Source: Bacteroidia bacterium
GTDB lineage: Bacteria; Bacteroidota; Bacteroidia; J057
Length of the DNA: 64,000 nt
Assembly (NCBI GenBank): GCA_033391075.1
Contig: JAWPMV010000001.1
Span: 6,262,001-6,326,000, forward strand
Direction of reading: 5' to 3'
The position numbers and the translations under genes were made by a program. Below, piece by piece: positions 24,690-34,067 of this stretch. The notes beneath the pieces were generated by a model. It did not search any database, was not told the origin of the DNA, and saw nothing but the letters and a program-made list of their open reading frames with translations. The first letter of the stretch is position 1. The number at the start of each line of letters is the position of its first letter.

Positions 24690-25436
24690 ATGAATAATAA
24701 CACATACATGCGCCTCCCCATAGGCACCTTTATAGACATGGCCGCCATTGTTTTAGGGAGTCTCATCGGGCTCATGCTTCAGCAGGCCTTCCCCGAAAAT
24801 CTCAATGCTATCATCTTTCAGGGCATCGGACTGACCGTAATTCTCATTGGAATCCGCATGGGAATGAAATTTCCGGGAGAATATCTCCTCGTCCTGGTTT
24901 TTTCCATGATCCTCGGAGGCGTCATAGGTGAACTCATCGGGGTAGATGCTTTCTTCAATAGCTTTGGGGATTCGATCAAGTCCACCTTCAATATCGAAAG
25001 TGCCTCTTTTACAGAAGGGATGATCACCACCTTCATTGTTTGCTGCATCGGCCCGATGACCATCATTGGATCGATAGAGGAGGGGATTAGTGGAAACCGC
25101 GATCTCTTGGGCGTAAAGACCTTACTGGATTTTGTAACTGCCATAGCTCTGGCTACGACTTTTGGGATAGGCGTAATGTTTTCTATCATCCTCATGCTTA
25201 TTTTCCAGGGAGGCATTACGCTCACTGCTGCTCGGGCGAAAGACCTTTTTACAGAGGAAATGATCATCATTCTGAGTACAGCAGGAGGTTTACTCTTGAT
25301 TGGACTTGCATTTAATGTGATGGAAATGGGACAGATCAATGTCAGCAATTTGCTGCCTTCTTTGGTTGTGGTGGTCATTTTCAGCTGGGCCTATCAGAAG
25401 TATTATTTGAAGGGGAAGAAGACAAAAGAAGATTAA
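24690..25436 (+). CDS. DUF554 family (YqgA/YdfK-like) membrane protein
   Basis: A 248-aa protein with about six or seven membrane segments and DUF554 signatures: an N-terminal GTFIDMAAIVLGSLIGLML, GMKFPGEYLL, a central CIGPMTIIGSIEEGISG and LLLIGLAFNVM. The family is widespread and of uncertain transport function. The start could be the ATG at 24690 or at 24708 (MRLPIG). A family A repeat follows it directly. Confidence 0.85.
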   Translation: MNNNTYMRLPIGTFIDMAAIVLGSLIGLMLQQAFPENLNAIIFQGIGLTVILIGIRMGMKFPGEYLLVLVFSMILGGVIGELIGVDAFFNSFGDSIKSTFNIESASFTEGMITTFIVCCIGPMTIIGSIEEGISGNRDLLGVKTLLDFVTAIALATTFGIGVMFSIILMLIFQGGITLTAARAKDLFTEEMIIILSTAGGLLLIGLAFNVMEMGQINVSNLLPSLVVVVIFSWAYQKYYLKGKKTKED

Positions 25437-25440
25437 ATAT

Positions 25441-25564
25441 TGTCATCCTGAGGCTGGCTCGCGAAATGGCTCCTCTGCGCCGAAGGGTATTGTATTTCAA
25501 GAAGATCTAATAATACATGATCTCTCAGCACTCCATCCGCCGCGCAAGCAAACTTCGAGATGAC
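25441..25564 (+). repeat. Family A repeat copy 1 (about 124 bp)
   Basis: It begins TGTCATCCTGAGG and ends CTTCGAGATGA, imperfect terminal inverted repeats. Its interior (GGCTGGC, CTGCG, AATACATGATCTCTCAGC) is nearly the same as an inverted copy at 44748-44872. It fills the gap between the convergent DUF554 and proA genes. Confidence 0.75.
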
Positions 25565-25597
25565 CTTAGAGCTGGCAATGGTGCTAATAGAGAACAC

Positions 25598-26854
25598 TCA
25601 CCTCACCTGCCCATCACCACGGACCACCCATTTCTCAGTAGTCAATTTCTCCAATGCAAAAGGTCCTCTTGCATGCAGTTTTTGAGTAGAAATACCAATC
25701 TCTGCTCCCAGCCCAAATACTCCTCCATCCGTGAAACGGGTCGAGGCATTGGTATAAACAGCAGCAGCGTCAACCGCTTTGAGGAAATTCTCGCAGAGAG
25801 CCTTGTCCTCTGAAATAATAGCCTCAGAATGCTTGGAAGAATACTTCGCTATATGCGACAAGGCCTCTCTATATCCCTTCACCACTTTCACCGAACATTT
25901 GTAGCTCAAGAATTCCTGACCAAAATCTGCTTCTTCTGCGACTTGCAAATGAGGATAAGCGGAAGCATCCAGAATTGGATGGGCTATTTCATCCGCAAAA
26001 ATTTCTACCTCATATGCGTTCATCCCCTCAATAATCATAGGAAGAAAATCCGCTGCAATTTTTTCATCCACCACAATCGTATCCAATGAATTGCAAACAG
26101 AGGGACGTGATACCTTTGCATTTACAACTATATCTGCGGCCTTTTGAAGATCGGCTGTATCTGTAACATAGGTATGGCAAACGCCGGCACCTGTTTCGAT
26201 GGTAGGAACTGTTGCATTCGCCCGAACAAAATCAATCAAGGCTTGCGATCCCCTGGGAATAATAATATCGATATAGCCATCCGCAGTTAACATATCCTGA
26301 ACGAAAGCCCTGTCGGTGGGCAAGAGTTGAACAATCTGTGGACTTAGTCGATGGTCTAATAAAGCCTTATGGATGATGTCAACCAAAACAGTATTGCTAT
26401 GAAAAGCATCTGAGCCTCCTCTTAAGACCGCCCCATTGCCAGAGCGAAGGCAAAGGGCAGCCACATCGATGGTAACATTAGGGCGCGATTCATAGATCAT
26501 CCCAACTACACCCAGCGGTACACTGAGCTTTTGAACCAAGAGTCCATTATCCAACTGTTTTTCAGAAAGTAAATTCCCAATGGGATCAGGCAACTTGGCT
26601 ACTTCCCACACGCTATCCACCAATCCCTTAATTCGCTCTGGCGTTAAACGCAGGCGATCCTTCTTGGGATTACTATCTTCCATCTTGACAAGATCTTTCT
26701 CATTTTCAGCAATGATCTCTTCTTTCCTCTGATCAATCATCCCAGCCAGAGACAATAAAAGGGATTGCCTTTTTGAATTGCTGAGCATGCGGATTTCTAT
26801 AGATGCGGTCCGTGCATCTTCCAGAAGTTTCTGTATACCGGATAGGGTTTGCAT
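25598..26854 (-). CDS. proA: Gamma-glutamyl phosphate reductase
   Basis: A 418-aa ALDH-like enzyme with ProA hallmarks: VPLGVVGMIYESRPNVT, ALCLRSGNGAVLRGG, IIPRGSQALIDFV, and the catalytic cysteine in VSRPSVCNSLDT. It reduces L-glutamyl-5-phosphate with NADPH to glutamate semialdehyde, the second step of proline synthesis. proB is the next gene upstream on the same strand, separated by a family C hairpin. Confidence 0.95.
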   Translation of the reverse strand: MQTLSGIQKLLEDARTASIEIRMLSNSKRQSLLLSLAGMIDQRKEEIIAENEKDLVKMEDSNPKKDRLRLTPERIKGLVDSVWEVAKLPDPIGNLLSEKQLDNGLLVQKLSVPLGVVGMIYESRPNVTIDVAALCLRSGNGAVLRGGSDAFHSNTVLVDIIHKALLDHRLSPQIVQLLPTDRAFVQDMLTADGYIDIIIPRGSQALIDFVRANATVPTIETGAGVCHTYVTDTADLQKAADIVVNAKVSRPSVCNSLDTIVVDEKIAADFLPMIIEGMNAYEVEIFADEIAHPILDASAYPHLQVAEEADFGQEFLSYKCSVKVVKGYREALSHIAKYSSKHSEAIISEDKALCENFLKAVDAAAVYTNASTRFTDGGVFGLGAEIGISTQKLHARGPFALEKLTTEKWVVRGDGQVR

Positions 26855-26864
26855 GTGGATAAAA

Positions 26865-26950
26865 GTGTTAGCGTGTTTGGGTATTAGGGTGTTTGCGTTT
26901 GTTAATGTGAATGGACTCTAACACACAAAAACACTAACACCCTAACACGT
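26865..26950 (-). repeat. Family C hairpin between proB and proA
   Basis: The minus strand reads GTGTTAGGGTGTTAGTG first and ends with ACACGCTAACAC; the arms match over most of their length with a loop near 26910. It begins 2 bp after the proB stop. Confidence 0.7.
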
Positions 26951-26951
26951 C

Positions 26952-27986
26952 TTATAATAAAACTATCTCATCTGCATGAGCGATTTCCATATTCTTTGTA
27001 CGGGCCTGGTGGGAAATTTGATCTGAAGAAAATCTGGCTCGGGCTACGGCGAAGGGGGCTTCCCCTTCTAATGCCAATTCGCAGACTTCTCCTTTGGCAA
27101 AACTTCCCTCTACTTTTCTGACTCCCACCGCAAGCAGGCTCTTTCTTTTTAGCAAGGCCGCTTTGGCCCCTTCGTCTACGAGCAAACGCCCCATCACCAG
27201 GCTTCCACTGGCCAGCCATTTATTCCTTGCCGGAATATTAGCTTCCTTAGGCATGCATTGGGTTCCCCCTTTGCCTTGCTCTGCCATTAGGATTCCTTTG
27301 GCTTCCTTCGCCCCAAAAATAACGACTTTGATCCCCATACGGGTGGCCAGGCGAGCAAAAGTAAGTTTGGAAATCATTCCCCCAAGACCTGCGGCCGACT
27401 TATCCTGCCGAGCAAGTCCCATGACTGATGCATCAAATTCATCTATCTCGGGAACCAGCTCTCCTTTTTCATCCAAAACTCCTGGCACAGAGGTTCCTAA
27501 TAATAAAAGTTGAGCTCCAAACCCTACGGCAATCAGAGTTGCCAATTCATCATTGTCAGAAAAACGAAGTTCCAGATTGCTCACTACATCATTTTCATTA
27601 GCAATAGGGATAATCCCGTTTTCCCACAACATTTCGAAAGTATCCCGAAGCTGAAGAAACTGCGCTCGATTGGAAAAATGGCTACGCTCACAGAGACTTT
27701 GCGCGATAGAGATCCCGTGTTGCTTGAAAAGCTGCGCATACATATTGAGCAAAAGGGGATTGCCGATAGCCGCCGCAGCCTTTCTCTCAGCGAGTTTGCC
27801 GGAATAGGAATTGAGGTAGCGCTTGCCGGTTCCCACTGCCCCTGAAGAAACCATCACAATCCGATAAGCTTTGTGGAGGCTGGCAATTTGTTCCACTATG
27901 CTTTTCATGGCATCGGTATCTATACTACCATCTTCCAGGGTGATAGATGCGGTCCCAAATTTTAGTATAAGCACTGGTTTTTCCAT
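26952..27986 (-). CDS. proB: Glutamate 5-kinase with C-terminal PUA domain
   Basis: A 344-aa kinase with amino-acid-kinase motifs ILKFGTASIT, VSSGAVGTGKRYL, IPIANENDVVS and AGLGGMISKL, followed by a PUA domain from about residue 250. It phosphorylates glutamate to start proline synthesis and is normally inhibited by proline. A TAnnTTTG box lies 9 bases upstream of the ATG, so the mRNA may have almost no leader. Confidence 0.94.
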   Translation of the reverse strand: MEKPVLILKFGTASITLEDGSIDTDAMKSIVEQIASLHKAYRIVMVSSGAVGTGKRYLNSYSGKLAERKAAAAIGNPLLLNMYAQLFKQHGISIAQSLCERSHFSNRAQFLQLRDTFEMLWENGIIPIANENDVVSNLELRFSDNDELATLIAVGFGAQLLLLGTSVPGVLDEKGELVPEIDEFDASVMGLARQDKSAAGLGGMISKLTFARLATRMGIKVVIFGAKEAKGILMAEQGKGGTQCMPKEANIPARNKWLASGSLVMGRLLVDEGAKAALLKRKSLLAVGVRKVEGSFAKGEVCELALEGEAPFAVARARFSSDQISHQARTKNMEIAHADEIVLL

Positions 27987-27994
27987 AGCAGCGG

Positions 27995-28002
27995 CAAAGA
28001 TA
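27995..28002 (-). promoter_or_regulatory. -7 box immediately upstream of proB
   Basis: The minus strand reads TATCTTTG, matching TAnnTTTG. The expected transcription start falls at about 27988-27990, two to four bases before the ATG at 27986. Confidence 0.4.
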
Positions 28003-28040
28003 AAAATTGTTGAGACATTTGGGTTTTGTTTTTAAAAGCT

Positions 28041-28133
28041 TGTCATCCCGGCCTTAACCCAAGAGCCGGGATCTCTTGCTAGCTGTTTGAGTTGGCTAGA
28101 GGTCCCGGATATCTGATAGATTCCGGGATGGCA
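28041..28133. repeat. Family B repeat: ATCCCGG/CCGGGAT hairpins
   Basis: TGTCATCCCGG at the left pairs with CCGGGATGGCA at the right, and an inner CCGGGATC/GTCCCGG pair can also form. It occupies the middle of the 342-bp gap between proB and the YceI-like gene, which otherwise shows nothing clear. Confidence 0.65.
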
Positions 28134-28328
28134 GCAGTTTACTGTTTTTTTCAGCAGCCATCTAAACATAGCCTTGAAGCATTTTGCGTAATTCACAATT
28201 TTATTCTGCAAAGAAATCCCGTACTTTTATTCGTGGGAATTTCATCCAATAACATGCGAAATCTGCACTTGCTACGTTGGATAGATACGGATATATTCAG
28301 CAAGTGATTGCGTTTAAATAGAATCAAA

Positions 28329-28883
28329 ATGAAAATACGTACGACATTCTTTACTATTCTCCTTTTACTTTCATTTTACAGCCTCTCCGCTCAGCAATTT
28401 CATGGCGTAAATACGGCTTCGATCTCTGCAAATGGAACGCAGGGAAGCACACAGCTCAATACGCCTCAATGGATCTGTGAATATGATGCAGGAAACAGCA
28501 TTTTGAGTATGAAGGCAAAAATGGCCGCTTTTGGATTTTCAGCTGATGCAAATGGAAAGTCTATACTTAATGAAGTATTCTTTGTAGAAGCTAATCCCCT
28601 GATCCGAGTAGATGTTGATTTTTCTCAACTTATGCTACAAGCCGGATCTTCGCGGGAGGAAAGCAATCTTAGCTTACCCGTAGAAATCCGTTTCAATAAT
28701 AGAGAAATACGAACCCAGGCTAATATCTCAAATTTTAGAATGAATCCTCAGGGTATTCAAATGGGTATAGATATTCCCCTGAATCTTCAGGAATTTGGTT
28801 TAGATACAACTTCCAAGCACGCAGCTAATTTTTCAAATAGCTTCAATCTGAGAGTTGACCAAATGAACATGAAAGCCAGATAA
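28329..28883 (+). CDS. Secreted YceI-like protein
   Basis: The ATG at 28329 gives a clear signal peptide (FFTILLLLSFYSLSAQ); the track-type start seven codons earlier is a TTG. The 184-aa mature sequence is beta-rich with FGFSADANGKSILNEVFFVEANP, resembling YceI lipocalin-like barrels that bind isoprenoid lipids. The match is by overall pattern rather than by a diagnostic motif, so it is moderate. It ends at a strong terminator and stands alone. Confidence 0.55.
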   Translation: MKIRTTFFTILLLLSFYSLSAQQFHGVNTASISANGTQGSTQLNTPQWICEYDAGNSILSMKAKMAAFGFSADANGKSILNEVFFVEANPLIRVDVDFSQLMLQAGSSREESNLSLPVEIRFNNREIRTQANISNFRMNPQGIQMGIDIPLNLQEFGLDTTSKHAANFSNSFNLRVDQMNMKAR

Positions 28884-28903
28884 AAGTCCTTTTTCAGGAA
28901 AAA

Positions 28904-28932
28904 AGAGCGAAGCTTTTGGCTTCGCTCTTTTT
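28904..28932 (+). terminator. Intrinsic terminator after the YceI-like gene
   Basis: AGAGCGAAGC and GCTTCGCTCT form a perfect 10-bp stem with a 5-nt loop, followed by TTTTTG. Confidence 0.9.
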
Positions 28933-29036
28933 GTTTCTTGATCCTTCATATTTAATTAACGTATAATTACTAGTTAGCACAATTTGTATATCCCTACAGG
29001 ATTCTTTTTTTTAGGATATAAAGTCTTTGAATACAC

Positions 29037-29879
29037 ATGCGTTCTCACTTATCACACAATTCGAGAAGGACTCCGAAAATCACTTATGTTTCCCCTTATG
29101 ATCCCTGGGCCAAGCGTGTACTTATGGCCCTGATTGAAAGAATTTGCGGGGGAAAAAAGATAGATAAATTATATACAGAAATTCGGCATACAGAAATGGA
29201 GCCCGAACAGATCTGGGAAAAATCCATCAAAAAGCTGGAACTCCAACTCCGCTATAATGAAGAGAAACTTCTGGCAGCCCCGAAAGAAGGCCCTTTGGTA
29301 TTTATCTCTAATCATCCCTTTGGCGTCGTAGACGGACTTATCCTTGGCTATTTTGCTTCTCGTATTCGGAAAGATTTTGTCGTAATTGTAAATGAAGTGC
29401 TCTTAGGGCAGGATGAAAGAATTGACAGTTTTCTTTTACCTATAGACTTTCGAGATACAAAGTCTGCCATGAAAGCCAATATCCAAACGAAAAATGAAAC
29501 CCTGAATCGTCTGGCAAATGGAGAAGCTTTGGTGATCTTTCCCTCAGGCGGTGTGGCAACCTCTCCGAAAGGCTTTGGTAAAGCAGAAGACCTCGAATGG
29601 AAACGCTTTGTAGCAAAGGTTATCCAGCAATCCAAAGCAACCGTTATTCCCATTTTTGTGCATGGACAAAATAGCAGACTCTTTCAATTGGTGAGTCAGG
29701 TGAGTGCGACCCTCCGCCTCGGCATGCTCTTGCATGAAGTCAGAAATAAAATCGGCAAACCTATCTACCTCGAAATTGGTGATCCTATTCCCTATGAAGA
29801 AATGGCGCATATCAGAGATCGCCAGAAATTACTGGATCATTTGTGGAAGGTAACCCATGACCTGGGCAAATCAGCCTGA
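29037..29879 (+). CDS. PlsC-type lysophospholipid/ornithine-lipid acyltransferase family protein
   Basis: A 280-aa protein with acyltransferase motif I as SNHPFGVVDG (H-x4-D), a later FRDTKSAM, and motif III FPSGGVATS in place of the usual EGT. This set is found in hemolysin-like and OlsA/OlsF-like branches that acylate ornithine or lyso-lipids rather than standard PlsC. It has no clear membrane helix and would act at the inner face of the membrane. It is monocistronic. Confidence 0.75.
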   Translation: MRSHLSHNSRRTPKITYVSPYDPWAKRVLMALIERICGGKKIDKLYTEIRHTEMEPEQIWEKSIKKLELQLRYNEEKLLAAPKEGPLVFISNHPFGVVDGLILGYFASRIRKDFVVIVNEVLLGQDERIDSFLLPIDFRDTKSAMKANIQTKNETLNRLANGEALVIFPSGGVATSPKGFGKAEDLEWKRFVAKVIQQSKATVIPIFVHGQNSRLFQLVSQVSATLRLGMLLHEVRNKIGKPIYLEIGDPIPYEEMAHIRDRQKLLDHLWKVTHDLGKSA

Positions 29880-29970
29880 CATTAACTCATTCATATATTT
29901 TGATACGCCTTTTCGCTTGAAAGGCGGCTATTTTTTCAATTTTTCCCTCTTTTGTTAAACATTTTAATCT

Positions 29971-29992
29971 GTCTCAAATTAATATTTGAGAC
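29971..29992. promoter_or_regulatory. Perfect palindrome GTCTCAAAT-TAAT-ATTTGAGAC upstream of the DUF2807 gene
   Basis: Nine-base arms are fully complementary around TAAT, an operator-like or hairpin-forming layout 66 bp before the ATG at 30058. A second inverted repeat, TTTTGAGGC (30005-30013) with GCCTCAAAA (30041-30049), lies between it and the start codon. Confidence 0.5.
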
Positions 29993-30057
29993 CCGTATCA
30001 TCTTTTTTGAGGCGATATTGTAAACTGAGACAGCCTATTTGCCTCAAAATCAATTTT

Positions 30058-30957
30058 ATGAATATCAGCAGAATCATATCCTTTCTATGTATCCTCTTTT
30101 TTCTGGGTGAAATTTCTGCCCAGATCAAAGGTAATGGGATCATGGAAACCCGCATACGCTCCCTTTCCCTCTTTACAGAACTTGAAGTCGATTTCCCTGC
30201 ACATGTCACCGTCAATTGTCAGGAGCTGGCAAAACTGGAGATTACAGCTGACGAAAATGTATTCGAAGGCATTGCCATTAAACATGAAGGAGGCAAGCTT
30301 CGCATTTTACAGGAAAAGTGGATCCAGCCCACAAAGAATGTACAGATAACCATAGGTGCTCCTTTCCTCCATAAACTCAGCACCAGCGGCTATGGCGAAT
30401 TTTTCATCAATAATCTGGATGGGCCCTTTTTCTCTGTAAATAATCCCGTAGGCACCGTGCATCTCGCCGGTAAAATCGAACAGCTGGAAGTCAATATGCG
30501 AAATGGAAAACTGGAGGCCCTTCAATTGCATAGCAAGAAGGCAACAGTAAACATTGAAGGCTATGGAGAAGCGAAAATACATGCCATTGAGTATCTAAAA
30601 GCAAGGGTAGGGGAGCATAAAGCTGACAAATGGTTGGATAAAGGAGTCAATATCCGTCTGATTAAAGATGATGCTGAAAACTGGATCACCTATGGATCAT
30701 GGGAAGAAAAAAAGCCCGATGCTCCTCAACGCATTGATCTCAAACTGAAAAATAATTCCGGAACGAAGGCAGACTTTATTGTCGAGGGTCCCCGAGGCAA
30801 TCGTTTTGGCTACGGTTTTCCCATAAAAGCCGGAGCAATTAGAAAAGAAAACTTTCCCATAGGGAGTAGAATATACCTGGACAAACTACTGGGCCGAAAA
30901 CTTATCCATACGGTTTCTGCCGTAGACGCAAACCAAACTGTTTCCCTTTTCAAATAA
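30058..30957 (+). CDS. Secreted DUF2807 (GIN domain) protein
   Basis: The ATG at 30058 begins a signal peptide (ISRIISFLCILFFLGEISAQ); codons upstream overlap the palindromes and are untranslated. The 299-aa product has the DUF2807/GIN beta-helix: LSLFTELEVDFPAHVTV, ITADENVFEGI, KLSTSGYGEF and repeated short strands, then a C-terminal domain of about 90 residues. GIN domains are predicted adhesin-like or surface proteins. The next gene, a membrane AraC regulator, starts 8 bp later, so the two are coexpressed. Confidence 0.75.
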   Translation: MNISRIISFLCILFFLGEISAQIKGNGIMETRIRSLSLFTELEVDFPAHVTVNCQELAKLEITADENVFEGIAIKHEGGKLRILQEKWIQPTKNVQITIGAPFLHKLSTSGYGEFFINNLDGPFFSVNNPVGTVHLAGKIEQLEVNMRNGKLEALQLHSKKATVNIEGYGEAKIHAIEYLKARVGEHKADKWLDKGVNIRLIKDDAENWITYGSWEEKKPDAPQRIDLKLKNNSGTKADFIVEGPRGNRFGYGFPIKAGAIRKENFPIGSRIYLDKLLGRKLIHTVSAVDANQTVSLFK

Positions 30958-30965
30958 GAACAACC

Positions 30966-32147
30966 GTGGCTAACGAAATCAATATACGCGCACTGATACT
31001 TTTCCTGGCCTGTTTCCAGGGGATTCTATTTGCGCTTCTATTTTTCTTCAGATCTGCAAAAAGAGAAATACTTTCTGATCTGCTTATGGGAGTATTCCTC
31101 ATCGAAGGTACATTATTGATCCTACCCTATATGCTGGGTTTTCTGGGAATACAAATTTTATGGGATGAACTCCTCTTCTTTCCCCTGAATCCCGGACTAC
31201 TCATCGGTCCGACCCTATATTTTTATCTGATCACACTTACCAATACAGATTTCAAATTCCAGAGAAAAGACCTGCTTCACCTTCTTCCTTTTGTTCTGTA
31301 TATCATTTATCACCTTTCTATTTATGTACAGGGGAAACTCTTTGTGCAAAGCTGGATGGCAGAAGTAGACCTGCCTTATATTGCCACACCTTTGAGTCTT
31401 TTGACCCTTATCAGTAATTATGTTTACATCTATTTCACCATAAAATATTATTACAGATACAAAGCATGGGTAGAAAAAGAATTCAGTAATCCCGAGGATA
31501 TCAATTTTAGTTGGTACAGAAACTATCTTTTTCTTATCGTAAGCGGCATAACCATGTCCTGGGTTTTCACAGCACTTAATGACCTTGGCTTTCAACTGGA
31601 TTATACCCAAAACTGGTGGGAGTACTTTTTCATCGGCATTATCCTCTATATCCTCAGTATCAGTGCCTATACCCGTGCACAGGTGATCTACCTACACTTC
31701 CAACCTGAAGAAAAAACCAATCCGGAGACGAGCAAAAACTGCCTGGAAACGACAGAACTCAATGTATGGAAAGAAAAAGTCTCAAAACTTATGAAGGAAG
31801 AAAAGGCTTTCCTCAGTCCGCAATTAAGCTTGAGTCAAATGGCAGGACAAATCGGAATCCCTTCCCCTACGCTTTCTCAGGTAATCAATGAAGGCTTTGG
31901 AAAAAACTTCAATGATTTTGTAAATGAGTTCCGGGTTGAAGAAGTTAAGCGTTTGATCAGCGACCCATCCAAGGCCCATTTATCACTGCTTGGAATCGCT
32001 TATGAGAGCGGTTTTAACAGTAAAGCGACCTTCAATAGAACCTTCAAAAAGTTCGCCGGAATGACGCCTTCTGCATTCCTTTCCTCCCGAGATAGTAAAA
32101 AGCCCGAAAATAAGCGTACCTTTGCCCCTCGATTAGAAGTATTATAA
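30966..32147 (+). CDS. Membrane-bound AraC-family transcriptional regulator
   Basis: The 393-aa protein starts with GTG, 8 bp after the DUF2807 gene. Residues 1-240 form about seven transmembrane segments; a C-terminal AraC DNA-binding domain follows with two helix-turn-helix units (LSLSQMAGQIGIPSPTLSQVI and LLGIAYESGFNSKATFNRTFK) and the closing GMTPSAF. Such Bacteroidota regulators sense a membrane or extracellular signal. The partner DUF2807 gene and its upstream palindromes are the natural first targets, by position only. Confidence 0.85.
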   Translation: MANEINIRALILFLACFQGILFALLFFFRSAKREILSDLLMGVFLIEGTLLILPYMLGFLGIQILWDELLFFPLNPGLLIGPTLYFYLITLTNTDFKFQRKDLLHLLPFVLYIIYHLSIYVQGKLFVQSWMAEVDLPYIATPLSLLTLISNYVYIYFTIKYYYRYKAWVEKEFSNPEDINFSWYRNYLFLIVSGITMSWVFTALNDLGFQLDYTQNWWEYFFIGIILYILSISAYTRAQVIYLHFQPEEKTNPETSKNCLETTELNVWKEKVSKLMKEEKAFLSPQLSLSQMAGQIGIPSPTLSQVINEGFGKNFNDFVNEFRVEEVKRLISDPSKAHLSLLGIAYESGFNSKATFNRTFKKFAGMTPSAFLSSRDSKKPENKRTFAPRLEVL

Positions 32148-32204
32148 TTGAGACCTGGCAGAATATCGGATCGTATTTTGGCGGGAGGATATGAGGAGAA
32201 TTTT

Positions 32205-33938
32205 ATGATAGAAACATTTGCAGAAACAGGATTAGACGAAAATATCCTGGCGGGAGTAGAAGCACTCGGCTTTGTCAATCCTACGGAAGTACAGAGTCTT
32301 GCTATCCCAACCATCCTGGAATCAGACCGTGATTTGATTGCATTGGCGCAAACAGGTACCGGAAAAACCGCGGCCTTTGGCCTGCCGATTATCCAGAAAG
32401 TAGATACGAAATCCAAAGCTGTTCAGGCCATTATCCTGAGTCCCACCCGGGAACTAGCTATACAGATCGTCAATGATCTTAAAGACTTTAGCAAAAAGGT
32501 TCGGGGCCTACACGTCACAGCTGTTTATGGGGGAGCTAATATTGGCACCCAAATCCGTGAACTAAAAAAAGGGAGCCAGATTGTCGTTGGGACACCTGGT
32601 AGAACTCTTGACCTAATCAGACGTAAAGAGCTGGCCTTGGGGAAAGTTGAGTTCCTCGTACTCGATGAAGCTGACGAAATGCTCAATATGGGCTTTCAGA
32701 AGGACCTTGATGCCATTTTCGCAGAAACTCCCAAAGAAAAGCAAAGCCTGCTTTTCTCGGCAACCATGCCTAAGGAGATTCAGCGCATCAGCCGGAAATA
32801 CATGAATGATCCCGCAGAGATTTCTGTTGGTCAAAGAAATTCCGGGGCAAAAAATGTAAGCCATGAATTTTACATGGTTCATGCTCGTGAGCGCTACAGA
32901 GCCCTTATGCGCATCCTGGATATGGTCCCTAATGTGTATGGGATCGTTTTCTGCCGTACTCGAAGAGATACCCGTGATGTTGCCCGCAAACTCTCTCAGG
33001 ACGGATACAATGCTGACGCTATTTATGGAGACCTGACCCAGGCTCAACGAGACCAGGTCATGACTGCTTTCCGTAATAAACATATTCAAATCCTGGTAGC
33101 AACAGATGTTGCGGCTAGGGGAATCGATGTTGATGAGTTGACACATGTGATCAACTATGAACTCCCTGATGATCTTGAAGTCTATGTTCACCGTAGTGGA
33201 AGAACCGGGCGAGCAGGAAATTCCGGTATTTCTGTTTCCATTATACATACCCGCGAAACAAGAAAGATCTCTTCTCTGGAGAGGATGATCGGGAAACAGT
33301 TTCAAAAGAAATTGGTTCCCAGTGGATTGGAAATCTGTCAAAACCGTATTTTCAATTTCATAGATCACGTTGAAAAAACGGAGGTCAAAGAAGAGCAATT
33401 GGCTGAGTTCTTACCTGAGATTGAGAAAAAACTGGAATGGATGAGTCGGGAAGAATTGATCAAACACTTCATTTCTGTGGAGTTCAATCGCTTTCTCAAT
33501 ATGTACCGCAATGCTCCTGATCTCAATGTCAGTTCTTCAAGAGACCGCAAATCTGATCGTGATTCTGGGAGTAGAAAGAAAGTGGAATTTGTGCGCTATC
33601 ACATCAATGTAGGGTCCCGTCAGGGACTTAATCCTCATAGATTGATGGGATTAGTCAATGAAAAACTACGTAATCGTAAGGTTAGAATTGGTAAGATTGA
33701 GATTCTCCGTAAATTTTCCTTTTTCGAAATCGATAGCCAGGTAGATAAAAACATGGCTCCTGCATTTGAAGGCGCTGTATTTGAAGGAGTCGAATTGGAG
33801 TTATCTAAAGCAAAAATGACCTCTTATGCTCCCAAAATCTCCCGTGAGAAGGAGTTCGGGGGAAAATTTGGGGGGAAATTTGCGGGAAAAAAGAAAAAAC
33901 ATAAGCGTAGACAGAAGAAGAAAAGGTTTGATGATTAA
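32205..33938 (+). CDS. deaD: DEAD-box RNA helicase (DeaD/CsdA type)
   Basis: The ATG at 32205 (MIETFAETGL) fits the family start. The 577-aa protein has the Q motif, AQTGTGKTAAF, PTRELAIQ, VLDEADEML, FSATMP, ATDVAARGIDVD and HRSGRTGRAG, then a DbpA-type RNA-binding domain (RYHINVGSRQGLNPHRLMG) and a Lys/Arg-rich tail. It unwinds structured RNA in ribosome assembly and cold adaptation. Confidence 0.94.
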   Translation: MIETFAETGLDENILAGVEALGFVNPTEVQSLAIPTILESDRDLIALAQTGTGKTAAFGLPIIQKVDTKSKAVQAIILSPTRELAIQIVNDLKDFSKKVRGLHVTAVYGGANIGTQIRELKKGSQIVVGTPGRTLDLIRRKELALGKVEFLVLDEADEMLNMGFQKDLDAIFAETPKEKQSLLFSATMPKEIQRISRKYMNDPAEISVGQRNSGAKNVSHEFYMVHARERYRALMRILDMVPNVYGIVFCRTRRDTRDVARKLSQDGYNADAIYGDLTQAQRDQVMTAFRNKHIQILVATDVAARGIDVDELTHVINYELPDDLEVYVHRSGRTGRAGNSGISVSIIHTRETRKISSLERMIGKQFQKKLVPSGLEICQNRIFNFIDHVEKTEVKEEQLAEFLPEIEKKLEWMSREELIKHFISVEFNRFLNMYRNAPDLNVSSSRDRKSDRDSGSRKKVEFVRYHINVGSRQGLNPHRLMGLVNEKLRNRKVRIGKIEILRKFSFFEIDSQVDKNMAPAFEGAVFEGVELELSKAKMTSYAPKISREKEFGGKFGGKFAGKKKKHKRRQKKKRFDD

Positions 33939-34067
33939 TTTCTCTTCTATTCTGTAGGCTATTGGTCCAAAACGGCTCATTTCAATCTCCTGAAAGTGGG
34001 AGAGACTTAGCATTTCTGGAGAAAACAAATACCTGAGCTCTCGGGGCTTTAGGCATTTTTATAAGTC

